A stretch of 64,000 nt of DNA from NCBI GenBank assembly GCA_963851415.1, contig CAWKPF010000002.1, forward strand, positions 4,154,001-4,218,000. The letters are read 5' to 3'. Source of the DNA: CAWKPF01 sp963851415 (GTDB lineage Bacteria; Acidobacteriota; Thermoanaerobaculia; Multivoradales; Multivoraceae). Every line of letters starts with the position of its first letter. Positions within the stretch are counted from its first letter, which is position 1. Both the position numbers and the translations under genes were made by a program. A model generated the notes under the pieces. The model saw nothing but the letters and a program-made list of their open reading frames with translations, ran no database searches and was not told the DNA's origin. Shown piece by piece: positions 27,716-36,383 of this stretch.

Positions 27716-28576
27716 TCAGGTGGGAGCTACGGGGCGCACGCCGTGCCGAACGATCGTCTTGGCGGCGGCTCCCTTGACCACGGTGCCGTCCTCGGCAAGC
27801 CAGACGATCGCGCCGGTGGGGCAGCGCTCGATCGGTGCTCGATTCAAGGGGCGGGAGTAGTCGATCACCGGCAGACCATTTTCCATCACGATCGAGCCGC
27901 CGGAGTCCATGGCGCAGCGGGCGCAGGCGGTGCAGCCCACCTGGCAGTCCTCGAGCAGCTCGTCGCCTTCCTGCAGGGAGCGGCACGCGACCCACAGGCG
28001 GTGACTCGCAGGGTGTAGCGAGAACAGGTCCTTGGGGCAGGCGTCGACACAGTCGCCGCAGGCAGTGCACAGATCCTCGTCGACCACCGGCAGACGGTGC
28101 CGGTCCATGCGGATCGCGTCGAAATCGCAGGCGACTTCACAGTCGGCGAGACCCAGGCAGCCCCAGAAGCATCCCTTGCCGCCGCCGGCGACCTGCGCGG
28201 CTGCACTGCAGCTCGACAATCCCCGATAGTGAGCGTGCATTCGGGCCACGTTCGTTCCTCCGGCACACGCCAGCCGGGCGACCCACTTCTCCTCTGCACC
28301 GACGTCGACGCCGAGGAAGTCGGCGATTCTCTTTCGGCCCGCATCCGAGCTCACGGTGCACTTGCCGGGAAGGGTTTCGCCGCCGACCAGGGCCTCGGCG
28401 AAGGGGCGGCATCCCGGATAGCCGCAGGCACCGCAGTTGGCGTGCGGCAGCAGATCCTCGACGATGTCGATCCGCGGATCCTCTTCGACATGGAGCTTCT
28501 TGTCGGCGAGGACCAGGAAGGAGGCCAGAACGAAGGTCAAGCCTCCGATCGCGGCCACTGCGGTGACGAATAGCAT
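27716..28576 (-). CDS. rnfB: Rnf electron transport complex subunit RnfB
   Basis: 286 residues. An N-terminal hydrophobic helix (1-25) is followed by the RnfB [4Fe-4S] domain 'CGACGYPGC' (48-56), whose fourth Cys is in 'GKCTVSS'. Further ferredoxin-type cysteines include 'CTACGDCVDACP', 'CQVGCTACARC' and 'ERCPTGAI'. RnfB is the entry point for electrons from ferredoxin. The ATG at 28576 has GGAAGAAG 8-15 bases upstream. It is the first gene of the operon, separated from rnfC by nifJ, which differs from the usual contiguous rnfABCDGE or rnfCDGEAB orders. A weak -10-like TATTCT lies on the minus strand at 28675-28680. Confidence 0.93.
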   Translation of the reverse strand: MLFVTAVAAIGGLTFVLASFLVLADKKLHVEEDPRIDIVEDLLPHANCGACGYPGCRPFAEALVGGETLPGKCTVSSDAGRKRIADFLGVDVGAEEKWVARLACAGGTNVARMHAHYRGLSSCSAAAQVAGGGKGCFWGCLGLADCEVACDFDAIRMDRHRLPVVDEDLCTACGDCVDACPKDLFSLHPASHRLWVACRSLQEGDELLEDCQVGCTACARCAMDSGGSIVMENGLPVIDYSRPLNRAPIERCPTGAIVWLAEDGTVVKGAAAKTIVRHGVRPVAPT

Positions 28577-28752
28577 TCGACGGACTTCTTCCAGATGTCT
28601 CTCGGGTGAACAGATTGTCTGGTGGTTCCCGCGGCTGGGCCATGGGCCCGAGGGAACCGCTTCGCCTGGTTTGGAGAATAGTGCGACTCCCGAGGTGTTG
28701 CTTTCGCGGAAACCCCCTAGGGCCCTACCTGAAAACCCGCAACACCCGCGGC

Positions 28753-28758
28753 TATACT
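28753..28758 (+). promoter_or_regulatory. Candidate -10 box TATACT
   Basis: TATACT inside GCTATACTGC lies 21 bases before the start codon of the small membrane protein gene, giving a leader of about 14 bases that still contains GGGGAGG. The -35 is not convincing. The same GCTATACT string recurs before other genes in the window (minus strand at 44690-44697 and 47552-47559). Confidence 0.45.
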
Positions 28759-28778
28759 GCTCTGGGGAGGCAACAAGC

Positions 28779-29150
28779 ATGATTCGAAGCGCCATTGCGG
28801 TGGCCGTCGGGTACCTGATCTGCGCCAGTGTCTTGATGGGTAGCGTGATGTCGCTGTTCTCCGAGACCGGGGCCGACACCGAGGTCTCGCCCGTACTCGT
28901 GGCCAAGGCAGTGGCGGCGATCTTGATCTCCGTCGTCCTGGGCGGTGGAGTCGCCGGAATGATCAGCGATCATCACCTCGGCGAGCATGGCGCCGTGGTG
29001 GGTGGGTTGACCGCGGCGGTAGCGATCTACGGTCTGGTCAACGGCGCGGGCACGGAGCCCAATTGGTTCACGCTGGCGACCGCGGGATTGGCGGTCCCCA
29101 CCGGTTGGGTGGCAGGCCTGCTGGCCCAGAACATCAAGTCGAGAAAGTGA
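28779..29150 (+). CDS. Small multi-pass membrane protein, unknown function
   Basis: 123 residues with about four hydrophobic segments and a short basic C-terminus. The ATG at 28779 has a strong GGGGAGG nine bases upstream, and a TATACT -10 box lies just before that, so expression is well supported. Gly/Ala/Val-rich helices resemble small unannotated integral membrane proteins. It is divergent from rnfB and convergent with the MFS gene. I do not recognise a family. Confidence 0.6.
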   Translation: MIRSAIAVAVGYLICASVLMGSVMSLFSETGADTEVSPVLVAKAVAAILISVVLGGGVAGMISDHHLGEHGAVVGGLTAAVAIYGLVNGAGTEPNWFTLATAGLAVPTGWVAGLLAQNIKSRK

Positions 29151-29185
29151 GGGGCGCGATCGGTGATCGCACGCTCCGGGTCATC

Positions 29186-30388
29186 TCAGTCCGCTGTTCT
29201 GGCGGGCGGTTCCAGGTGTCTCTGGCCCACCGGCGACAGGAAGGCGATCAGGAGCGACGCCGTTCCCAGCACGCGCATGGTCATCGGCAGGGAGTGATCG
29301 GCCATCCAGCCAGCGACCGGGTTGACGATCGCGATGGCCAGGGTGCGAAACATCGCCACGACGGACAGCACGGTCGCCCGGTGGTGGGAATCGATGTGCG
29401 GGTTCATCCAGGCGACGAAGAGCGGCGGGCGTGACAGGCCGAGTGCCGCCGCCGCCAGGATGGCGATGCATGTCACCGGCGCGCTGGTGGAGGTACCGAG
29501 GACCCAGTAGGAGACGCCGAGAGCGAGAGGCCCTGCGGCAAGGAGTCTTCGCCGGCCGAGAACGCTCTGCAGCCGGTCCAGCTGACTGAGGAAGAGAATC
29601 TGCCCCAGGCTCAGGCAGCTGTGGGCCACGCCGAACCAGGCGATTCCGATGCCCACTCCCTCGAGCAGGGGTTGATAGAGCCAGATGATCGCCCAGGCCA
29701 GGGCGCCCACAGTGACCATGTCGAAGGCCAGGACTCGCAGCACCGGGTGACGCAGAAAGGTCTCGATCCCGACCGTCAGAACCGCGCGGAAGCGCGGTCG
29801 CTCGGTCCTGCGAGACACCGTGGGCTCGACCAGGGTGAAAGCCACGACCCCGGCCAGTGCCATCGGGATGGTCTGCAGCGCGAGAGGGGCGCGCAGACCG
29901 AACTGGCCGGCGATCACTCCGCCGAGCAGTGCGCCCAGCACGATGCCGGCCTGTTGCGAGGAAGCCAGGAGGCCGAATCGCCTCGTCGCCTCGTCGGTGC
30001 GTCCGAGGTCGCGCAGGGTGTCGTAGAGCATGGCTTCGTCGGCGCCCGACATCAGGGTGAAGGACCCGGCGAAGAGGATCTCTGCGAAGAGGAAACGGGG
30101 TAGAGCCGGAGAGCTCACGTAGACCAGTGCGGCCACCACCCCTACCAGCGCTCCCAGCACCAGCGAGGCTCGACGACCGAGCACATCGGCAACGGTTCCG
30201 GTGGGAATCTCGAGCAGGAAGTTCCACACCATGAACCAGGCGTTGACCAGCAGAATCTGCGTGTAGGTCAGTCCTCCCCAGTCTCGATAGAAGGGGATCA
30301 GGACCGCGCTGATGAAGTGCGTCCAGAACAGCAGCCGAATCAGATTCAGCTTCCAGAGGTTGGCGGAGACGCTTCCCTGGCCGTTCAC
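29186..30388 (-). CDS. MFS-type transporter
   Basis: 400 residues from a GTG at 30388 that overlaps the upstream stop as GTGA. Twelve hydrophobic segments are expected. The loop after helix 2 ('TGTVADVLGRRASLVLG') is the MFS motif A region (G-x-x-x-D-x-x-G-R-R). Substrate is unknown; overall it resembles the bacterial efflux/permease branch. Downstream partner of two small membrane proteins in a three-gene minus-strand operon. Confidence 0.82.
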   Translation of the reverse strand: MNGQGSVSANLWKLNLIRLLFWTHFISAVLIPFYRDWGGLTYTQILLVNAWFMVWNFLLEIPTGTVADVLGRRASLVLGALVGVVAALVYVSSPALPRFLFAEILFAGSFTLMSGADEAMLYDTLRDLGRTDEATRRFGLLASSQQAGIVLGALLGGVIAGQFGLRAPLALQTIPMALAGVVAFTLVEPTVSRRTERPRFRAVLTVGIETFLRHPVLRVLAFDMVTVGALAWAIIWLYQPLLEGVGIGIAWFGVAHSCLSLGQILFLSQLDRLQSVLGRRRLLAAGPLALGVSYWVLGTSTSAPVTCIAILAAAALGLSRPPLFVAWMNPHIDSHHRATVLSVVAMFRTLAIAIVNPVAGWMADHSLPMTMRVLGTASLLIAFLSPVGQRHLEPPARTAD

Positions 30389-30873
30389 GGCTTGTAGAAG
30401 GCAATCATGCGGCCTGCGCACAGGACGCAGATCCAGAGGATCAGGGAGAAGGCGGCCATCCATCTGGCGGCCACTGGCGCGCTCGCCCCCGGCCCCAGCG
30501 CCTCGACCTCGTGGGCCACATACCGTGAGAACAACACCACGTTGGCCCCCGCCAGCAGGAGAAAGAGCAGTTTGAGATGAAAGGCCGGATTGCCGAGGTA
30601 GCCTCCCGGGATGCCGACGAGGAAGAGCACTCCGGTGGAGAGACAGAGCGTGAAGCCGGCGATGCCCCAGCGCACGAGTGGAGCGAAGGCGCGCGGAGGC
30701 AGCTGCTTCGCGAATCCGAGCAGGCGCAAATCGAACAGGCCCACGGTGCCGATCAGCAGGGAGAGGCCGAGGAAGTGCAGGCATTCGGCCAGCGGCCACG
30801 CCCAGGACGACCAGTTCATCAGCTCTGACAGGCGGGTGCCTTCGAGCCAGAGGCGTAGTGATTCGAGGTGCAT
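30385..30873 (-). CDS. Four-helix membrane protein, DUF6644-like, copy 2
   Basis: 162 residues, four transmembrane helices. The start at 30873 is 2 bases after the upstream paralogue's stop. The pattern 'WPLAECLHFLGLSLLIG' then 'FDLRLLG' is shared with copy 1 ('GILTLHTLGLACLAGAS', 'IDLRILG'). The conserved helix-1 histidine could bind haem or metal, but that is speculation. I remember this as an uncharacterised family, DUF6644. It ends in a GTGA overlap with the MFS gene. Confidence 0.6.
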   Translation of the reverse strand: MHLESLRLWLEGTRLSELMNWSSWAWPLAECLHFLGLSLLIGTVGLFDLRLLGFAKQLPPRAFAPLVRWGIAGFTLCLSTGVLFLVGIPGGYLGNPAFHLKLLFLLLAGANVVLFSRYVAHEVEALGPGASAPVAARWMAAFSLILWICVLCAGRMIAFYKP

Positions 30874-30875
30874 CT

Positions 30876-31379
30876 CTAGAGGTCGAGCGGTGTCAGGAGC
30901 CGAGTGTAGGTATAGGCGAGCAACCGTCCGGAGACGATGGCTCCGATCCACAGCGACAGGGACACCGCAGCGAGAATCTTCCCTGTTCTCTCGGCCCCCG
31001 GGTCGTCACCGCGTCCGCGGAACACGACCTGCCTGATCCTGATCGCCGCGATCATCGCGAGCGCGACGAGCGTCAACTTGACGAAGAAGAGGGGGTTGGT
31101 GAGGGCTTTGGCGGGGTAGGCAATGACGAGGGCGATCCCCGTCGCGGCGCTCACCCAGAAGCCGGTCCAGACAATGGAGAAGAACTTCTCCATCGGTGCC
31201 AGCGGCAGCGCAGGCGCCACTCCGAGGATTCGCAGATCGATCGCCGCGCTCGCTCCCGCCAGGCACGCCAGCCCGAGGGTGTGCAGTGTGAGGATGCCCG
31301 GAAAGGCGAAGATCGACAGCGATTCGCGAGTCCAGGTGCTGAAGGCGCTGGATTCGATCCAGGCGAAGAAGGTGTCCAT
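30876..31379 (-). CDS. Four-helix membrane protein, DUF6644-like, copy 1
   Basis: 167 residues, first gene of the three-gene operon. Four hydrophobic helices, with a conserved His in 'LTLHTLGLA' and the 'AIDLRILGVAP' loop that its neighbour repeats. The two proteins are clearly paralogous and may form a heterodimer. They lie next to an MFS transporter, so a role in membrane transport or redox is possible. No function is known to me. Confidence 0.6.
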   Translation of the reverse strand: MDTFFAWIESSAFSTWTRESLSIFAFPGILTLHTLGLACLAGASAAIDLRILGVAPALPLAPMEKFFSIVWTGFWVSAATGIALVIAYPAKALTNPLFFVKLTLVALAMIAAIRIRQVVFRGRGDDPGAERTGKILAAVSLSLWIGAIVSGRLLAYTYTRLLTPLDL

Positions 31380-31497
31380 GTCACTCGAGCTACGGGAAGG
31401 CAGAGATTATGACTGCTCTTCCCGCGCTCGAGAGATCTGTGTCCCTGGCGACCCGTCTGGTCACCGTAGCGGCGAGGACCGGCGACCTCCTGAAGGT

Positions 31498-32802
31498 CTA
31501 TACGCTGACCAACTCCGCTGGCGTGCTCGAGCGTTGCGCGATCGGGACCCAGGAGCGCTGTTTCTCGCCCTCGTAGATCTGGCGGGGGCGGCAGATCTTC
31601 TTGTCCGGATCCTGTCGCATTTCCTTCCACTGAGCGATCCATCCGGGAAGTCTGCCGAGGGCGAACATGACGGTGAACATGTCCGTGGGGATCCCCATGG
31701 CGCGATAGAGGATGCCGCTGTAGAAGTCGACGTTCGGGTAGAGCTTGCGCTCGACGAAGAACGAGTCTTCGAGCGCGACTTCTTCGAGCCCCTTGGCGAT
31801 GTCGAGCAGAGGATCGGACTGCCGGAGATTTGCCAGCACCTCGTCGGCGGCGCTCTTGAGGATCCGGGCTCTCGGGTCGAAGTTCTTGTAGACGCGGTGG
31901 CCGAAGCCCATCAGTCGGAAGGAGGAGCTCTTGTCCTTGGCGAGATTGATGTACTTCTTGTAGTCGCCACCGTCTTCGACGATGTTGTTGAGCATCTCGA
32001 TGACCTTCTGGTTGGCCCCGCCGTGCAGCGGCCCCCAGAGTGCGCAGATGCCTGCCGAAATGGCGGCGAACAGGTTGGCGTCGCTGCTTCCCACCATGCG
32101 CACGGTCGAGGTGCTGCAGTTCTGCTCGTGATCGGCGTGCAGAATCAGTAGCAGATTGAGTGCGCGGTCGAGCACCGGCGAGATCTCATAGGGCGCCGAA
32201 GGCACCGAGAACATCATGTGGAGGAAGTTCTGGGTGTAGCTCAGATTGTCCTGGGGATAGACATAGGGCTGACCGATCGACTTCTTGTAGGAGAAGGCTG
32301 CGATCGATTTGAGCTTCGCGAGCAGGCGGACGATGTTCAGATCGAGATCGTCGTCGTCCGTGCACCCGGGGTAGTAGGCGGAAAGTGAAGCCACCATGGC
32401 GGAGAGAATGGCCATTGGATGCGCCGTGGCGGGGTAGCCCTCGAAGAACTTCTTCATGTCTTCGTGCAACAGACTGTGGCGAGTCAGCTGGCTTTGAAAG
32501 GCGGCCAACTCTTCGGCGCTCGGCGCGTGTCCATGGATCAACAGGTAGCAGACCTCGACGAAGTCCGCTCCCGCGGCGATCTCTTCGATCGGGTAGCCGC
32601 GGTATCTCAGGATGCCCTTCTCTCCGTCGATGAAGGTGATCTTGCTGCGGCAAGACCCGGTGTTGCCGTAGCCAGGGTCGAGCGTGATGGCGCCGGTGCC
32701 GGGCCTCAGAGAGGTGATGTCGATGCCGACTTCCCCTTCCGATCCGACCACCATGGGCATTTCGTGTTCCGAGTCGTTCCACGCGAGCTTGGCTGTGTTC
32801 AT
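31498..32802 (-). CDS. gltA: Citrate synthase
   Basis: 434 residues, typical of hexameric type II enzymes with the N-terminal beta-rich region ('TGAITLDPGYGNTGSCRSKI'). It condenses acetyl-CoA and oxaloacetate. Catalytic-site blocks are present: 'LWGPLHGGANQKVIEML' (histidine), 'MGFGHRVYKNFDPRARIL' (histidine and arginine) and 'VDFYSGILYRAMGIP' (aspartate). The ATG at 32802 has AAGGGAG seven bases upstream. The gene stands alone on this strand and is divergent from the SRPBCC gene. Acetyl-CoA made by the PFOR at 22638-27683 is its substrate. Confidence 0.96.
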   Translation of the reverse strand: MNTAKLAWNDSEHEMPMVVGSEGEVGIDITSLRPGTGAITLDPGYGNTGSCRSKITFIDGEKGILRYRGYPIEEIAAGADFVEVCYLLIHGHAPSAEELAAFQSQLTRHSLLHEDMKKFFEGYPATAHPMAILSAMVASLSAYYPGCTDDDDLDLNIVRLLAKLKSIAAFSYKKSIGQPYVYPQDNLSYTQNFLHMMFSVPSAPYEISPVLDRALNLLLILHADHEQNCSTSTVRMVGSSDANLFAAISAGICALWGPLHGGANQKVIEMLNNIVEDGGDYKKYINLAKDKSSSFRLMGFGHRVYKNFDPRARILKSAADEVLANLRQSDPLLDIAKGLEEVALEDSFFVERKLYPNVDFYSGILYRAMGIPTDMFTVMFALGRLPGWIAQWKEMRQDPDKKICRPRQIYEGEKQRSWVPIAQRSSTPAELVSV

Positions 32803-33045
32803 GACGGACTCCCTTTGATGCGTTCCTGAGAAATGGACGGCCCTCGGCTCCCGAGTGGGGCCGCGGGAGGGGGCAGTGGTCCCAATCTGGAATCGTGATC
32901 GCCAATCCGGTCTTCCGGAACGCCTGCCGGGGTGGTTCCCGATCCGTCTCCTCGGGTGGTGCCCCGAACGGCACCGGGTCCCGGTCCGCATCTGTTTGGA
33001 TTCACGCACCGAACATCCGCTCGGATTCTCTGAGGAAACCAGCCC

Positions 33046-33651
33046 TTGAGCTTCGCACTCCAAGCCAGCACCTACCGCCTCGAGAGCCGACTCTGGCTCG
33101 AGAGACCGATCGCCGACGTCTGGCCGTTCTTCGCAGATGCCTCGAATCTGGAGCTCATCACTCCCGACTTCCTGCGCTTCGAGATCGTGAGTCCGCAGCC
33201 GATCGAGATGAAGGTCGGTGCTCTCATTGACTATCGACTCAGGCTGCACGGAATGCCGCTGGGGTGGCGCACCGAGATCGCGGAATGGGATCCTCCCCAT
33301 CGTTTCGCCGACACCCAGGTTCGTGGGCCCTATCGGTACTGGTATCACCGCCACCTCTTCTTGGAGAGCGAAGGTGGAACCGAGTGCATCGACATCGTCG
33401 ACTATCGCTTGCCCTTTGGAGCTCTCGGGCGGCTAGGGCACGCACTCTTCGTGCGACGGGATGTCGAACGGATCTTCCAGAGCCGCTCGGCGTACCTGAT
33501 CGGGCGATTCGGCGGCAGGGTGCTGGCGGCCGAGAGCGGTACCGCCGACCTCGGATCCGGGGCTGCCGTTCCCGCTGCATCTGACTCGGGGCCTCGAACG
33601 AAAGTCCTTGAGAAGTCAGTTCGAGTTGAGCCTGGTCAGGGAAAGACCTGA
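33046..33651 (+). CDS. SRPBCC (START-like) family protein
   Basis: 201 residues from a TTG start at 33046 with GAGGA about nine bases upstream. The first 150 residues show the SRPBCC pattern: a first strand 'YRLESRLWLERPIADVWPFF', a helix 'ADASNLELITPDFLRFEI', then strands ending 'CIDIVDYRLPFGALG'. This subgroup resembles the cyclase-like domain found alone or fused to YfcH-type epimerases. The last 45 residues are low complexity. Such proteins bind hydrophobic ligands; no specific role can be given. An ATG start is not available before the first strand. Confidence 0.7.
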   Translation: MSFALQASTYRLESRLWLERPIADVWPFFADASNLELITPDFLRFEIVSPQPIEMKVGALIDYRLRLHGMPLGWRTEIAEWDPPHRFADTQVRGPYRYWYHRHLFLESEGGTECIDIVDYRLPFGALGRLGHALFVRRDVERIFQSRSAYLIGRFGGRVLAAESGTADLGSGAAVPAASDSGPRTKVLEKSVRVEPGQGKT

Positions 33652-33736
33652 CGGCATCACTGGAGTCAGTCCGACCCGAGCGGTTCCCTGTGCAAGCAGA
33701 GACTGATCGAAAATCGGAGCCAACGGGAGCCACTTG

Positions 33737-34373
33737 ATGATCGATGAGCGCCAGTTTGCCCCCCCCATTCCCTTCGACGACGCGCGCAAGAGCGCGCGCG
33801 GCTTCGACAGCGCCAGAATCGAGAACGCCGTCCGGGAGATCTTGATCGGTATCGGGGAGGATCCCGACAGAGAAGGGCTTCTCGAGACGCCCCAGCGAGT
33901 CGCTCGAGCCTACCGGGAGCTCTTCGGCTGGGCTCGACCAGGAGCCCGGAGAGATTCTCGCGAGTACCTTCGAGCACGAGTCGAACGATCTGGTGACTCT
34001 CCAGGGCGTCGAGTTCTTCAGCGTCTGCGAGCATCACCTCCTGCCCTTCTTCGGCACGATGTCGATCGCCTACCTGCCCGGCACGGGAAGAGTGGTCGGC
34101 CTCTCCAAGTTGGCTCGTCTGGTCGATGTCTACGCTCGCCGCCCCCAGATGCAGGAACGCCTCACGGCCCAGGTGGCCGACGCCCTGATGGAGCATCTCG
34201 ACTGTGCCGGCGTTACCGTGATGGCGACTTCGGAGCATCTCTGCATGAAGGCGCGGGGCGTGGCCAAGCACCAGCCCGAGATGACCACGGTGGCGCATCG
34301 CGGACAGATGGCTGACGACAAGGGGACCCGGGACGAGGTGCTCGCCCTTCTGCGCCAGTCCCAGCGCGTCTGA
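33737..34373 (+). pseudogene. folE: GTP cyclohydrolase I, disrupted by one frameshift
   Basis: The 5' part (ATG 33737, GGGAG upstream) encodes 'ILIGIGEDPDREGLLETPQR', the FolE N-terminal helix region. The zinc and active-site part ('FFSVCEHHLLPFFGTM', 'GLSKLARLVDVYARRPQ', 'SEHLCMKARGV') continues in another frame to the stop at 34373. Removing one base near 33929 restores a continuous protein of about 211 residues ending 'LLRQSQRV', a normal FolE length. FolE makes dihydroneopterin triphosphate for folate or pterin synthesis. The single change in an otherwise intact, well-conserved gene suggests a sequencing or assembly error, or a very recent mutation. I see no stop codon or slippery run typical of programmed frameshifting. 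Confidence 0.85.
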
Positions 34374-34452
34374 GCGGCAGTGACTGCAGTCGGTTGTAGG
34401 GTCGGGGAGGCGTACCCATCCCCGCTGATCTCCCCTGAGTAATCGAGACGGC

Positions 34453-35226
34453 ATGGACGCAGCTTCGCTCCCGAACATCCTCGACCGGCCAGCCGTTGCT
34501 TTCGTCCAGGGGGGGAGCGGCGGCCTCGGCTCCGCGATGACCCGACGCTTGCTTTCAGACTCCACGATCCAGAAGGTCTACGCGTCCAGTCGCAGTCCAG
34601 CCGGCTCGGACGCACTCCTGGAGCTCCGGCGCCAATTCCCCGAGCGGCTGGAGCTGCTCTCCCTCGATGTCTCGAACGAGGAATCGATCGAGGCGGCTGC
34701 GCGAGCCGTGTCCGACGCCGGCCACGGACTGGACATCGTCTTCAACTGCAGCGGTGTGCTCCATTCGGAGGCGATGCAGCCGGAGAAGCGGCTGAGTCAG
34801 ATCGATCGAGCTGCCCTGCTGGCCTCGTTCGAGATCAACGCAGTGGGGCCGATCGTGGTGCTGAAGCACCTGGTCGGCCTGATGCCTCGTCGCGAGCGCT
34901 CTCTCATCGTCAATCTCTCCGCGCGGGTCGGCAGCATCGCGGACAACCGACTGGGAGGCTGGTACGGCTATCGTGCGTCCAAGAGCGCTCTCAACATGCT
35001 GACTCGGTGCCTCGCGCTGGAGCTCAAGCGAACGCACCCGGGCTGTCTGTGCGTGGCCATGCACCCGGGTACGGTCGATACGGAGCTGTCCCGCCCCTTC
35101 GCCTCCGGCGCGAGGCCCTTCACACCTTCACGAGCAGCGGATCAGATCTTCGACGTCGTTCGCGGGCTCTCCTCGGAGGAGAGCGGTGGCTTCTTCGCCT
35201 GGGACGGTTCGGCGATTCCGTGGTGA
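34453..35226 (+). CDS. SDR-family oxidoreductase (C-factor/CsgA-like)
   Basis: 257 residues. Rossmann glycine motif 'GGSGGLGSAM' at 20-29 (a GGSGGLG variant of the usual TGxxxGxG), 'NCSGVLHS' in place of NNAG, and the catalytic pair Tyr173-x-x-x-Lys177 in 'YGYRASKSAL', with Ser in 'LIVNLSARVGSI'. It is an NAD(P)-dependent dehydrogenase resembling the C-factor/CsgA subgroup. It follows folE by 79 bases on the same strand; SDR genes near folE are often pterin reductases, but this one lacks the features needed to say so. Confidence 0.85.
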   Translation: MDAASLPNILDRPAVAFVQGGSGGLGSAMTRRLLSDSTIQKVYASSRSPAGSDALLELRRQFPERLELLSLDVSNEESIEAAARAVSDAGHGLDIVFNCSGVLHSEAMQPEKRLSQIDRAALLASFEINAVGPIVVLKHLVGLMPRRERSLIVNLSARVGSIADNRLGGWYGYRASKSALNMLTRCLALELKRTHPGCLCVAMHPGTVDTELSRPFASGARPFTPSRAADQIFDVVRGLSSEESGGFFAWDGSAIPW

Positions 35227-35251
35227 GGAGTCGCGTTCGGAGAGCTTGCTC

Positions 35252-36286
35252 CTAGCGCACCGCACGGAAGCGCTCCAGCTCGATCTCCGGCGTCAGGTAG
35301 TCGTTGCGGATCGGCTCGGACCGGCAGAGATCGGTCGAGAGGTACTTCTTGTTGGAATCCGGGAAGATCGTGACGACGACGGCATCGGGACCGAGCTGCT
35401 CGGCCAGCTTGACCGCACCGAGGAAGTTCGCTCCGGAGGAGATTCCGACTGCCAGTCCCATGTTCTGGCAGAGCTTCTGTGCCATCAGGATGGCGTCTCC
35501 GTCCCAGACGTCGACGATCTCGTCGAGCTCGTCGAGCTTCAGGATCGCCGGGACGAACTCGTCCGAGATGCCCTGGATGCGGTGGCTGCCGACACAGTGA
35601 CCGGTGCGTAGGGTGGGAGAGTTGGCCGGCTCGAGAGGGTGCACCCGGACGGTGCGGCCGGACTGGCGAAGGTAGCGACCCACCCCCATGACGGTGCCGC
35701 CCGTTCCGACCCCGGCAACGAAGGCGTCCGCCTCGGCCTCGTACAGCTTCAGCTGGCGCTCGATCTCGGGGCCGGTGGTGGTCTGGTGCGCCTCGATATT
35801 GATCGGGCTGTCGAACTGGTGCGGGAGGAAGGCATCTTCGCGCTGGCTGGCCCACTCCTCGGCCATCTGCACGGCGCCGCAGAACCCGCCCTGCTCCTGG
35901 GACACGGGTACGACCTCCGCGCCGAAGTTTTGGATCAGCTGGACGCGCTCCTGGCTCATCCAGTTGGGGAGGTAGATGCGCACCTGATGGCCGGTGGCGC
36001 GCCCGAGCGCCGCGAAGGAGATTCCAGTGTTGCCACTCGAAGCTTCGGCGATCGTGTCGCCGGGGCGAAGCTCGCCCGACTCGTACGCGCGGCGCAGGAT
36101 GTGTGCCGCCATTCGATCCTTGACCGAGCCGGTCATGTTCTCCAGTTCGTACTTGGCGAACAGTCGAGCCGTGGTGTTCCGGTAGCGGTAGTGGATCTCG
36201 AGTAAGGGAGTCGTTCCGATCAGCGGAGCGAGGGCTTCGATCGAGGTCACAGTGCCTGGGGAGGTGGGGCTGGGTGCAGACGTCAT
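35252..36286 (-). CDS. PLP-dependent cysteine synthase-family enzyme
   Basis: 344 residues from the ATG at 36286, with GAGGAA five bases upstream. Fold-type II PLP enzyme: Lys56 in 'NMTGSVKDR', substrate loop 'EASSGNTGIS', PLP phosphate loop 'GTGGTVMGVG' and 'GISSGANFLGA'. The layout is closest to O-acetylserine sulfhydrylase, which makes cysteine, although 'EASSGNTG' replaces the TSGNTG of classic CysK. It is a distant paralogue of the enzyme at 8818-9837. It is convergent with the SDR gene and 97 bases downstream of the dCMP deaminase gene. Confidence 0.82.
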   Translation of the reverse strand: MTSAPSPTSPGTVTSIEALAPLIGTTPLLEIHYRYRNTTARLFAKYELENMTGSVKDRMAAHILRRAYESGELRPGDTIAEASSGNTGISFAALGRATGHQVRIYLPNWMSQERVQLIQNFGAEVVPVSQEQGGFCGAVQMAEEWASQREDAFLPHQFDSPINIEAHQTTTGPEIERQLKLYEAEADAFVAGVGTGGTVMGVGRYLRQSGRTVRVHPLEPANSPTLRTGHCVGSHRIQGISDEFVPAILKLDELDEIVDVWDGDAILMAQKLCQNMGLAVGISSGANFLGAVKLAEQLGPDAVVVTIFPDSNKKYLSTDLCRSEPIRNDYLTPEIELERFRAVR

Positions 36287-36383
36287 GGGGATTCCTCGAA
36301 CCAGGGTAGCTGCGGCGCGGCGCAACATCGCCGCCCCCCTGGGTGGTCTCGATGTCCTCGTAGTGGGTCGGTCACCTCGGTCG

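Noticed and set aside
25854..27860. Plus-strand reading frame of 668 codons opposite nifJ and rnfB
   Set aside because: Same reason: a mirror of the coding strand, with no recognisable motif.
33920..33935. Programmed +1 frameshift in folE
   Set aside because: No stop codon, rare codon run, slippery sequence or downstream structure was seen at the shift site.
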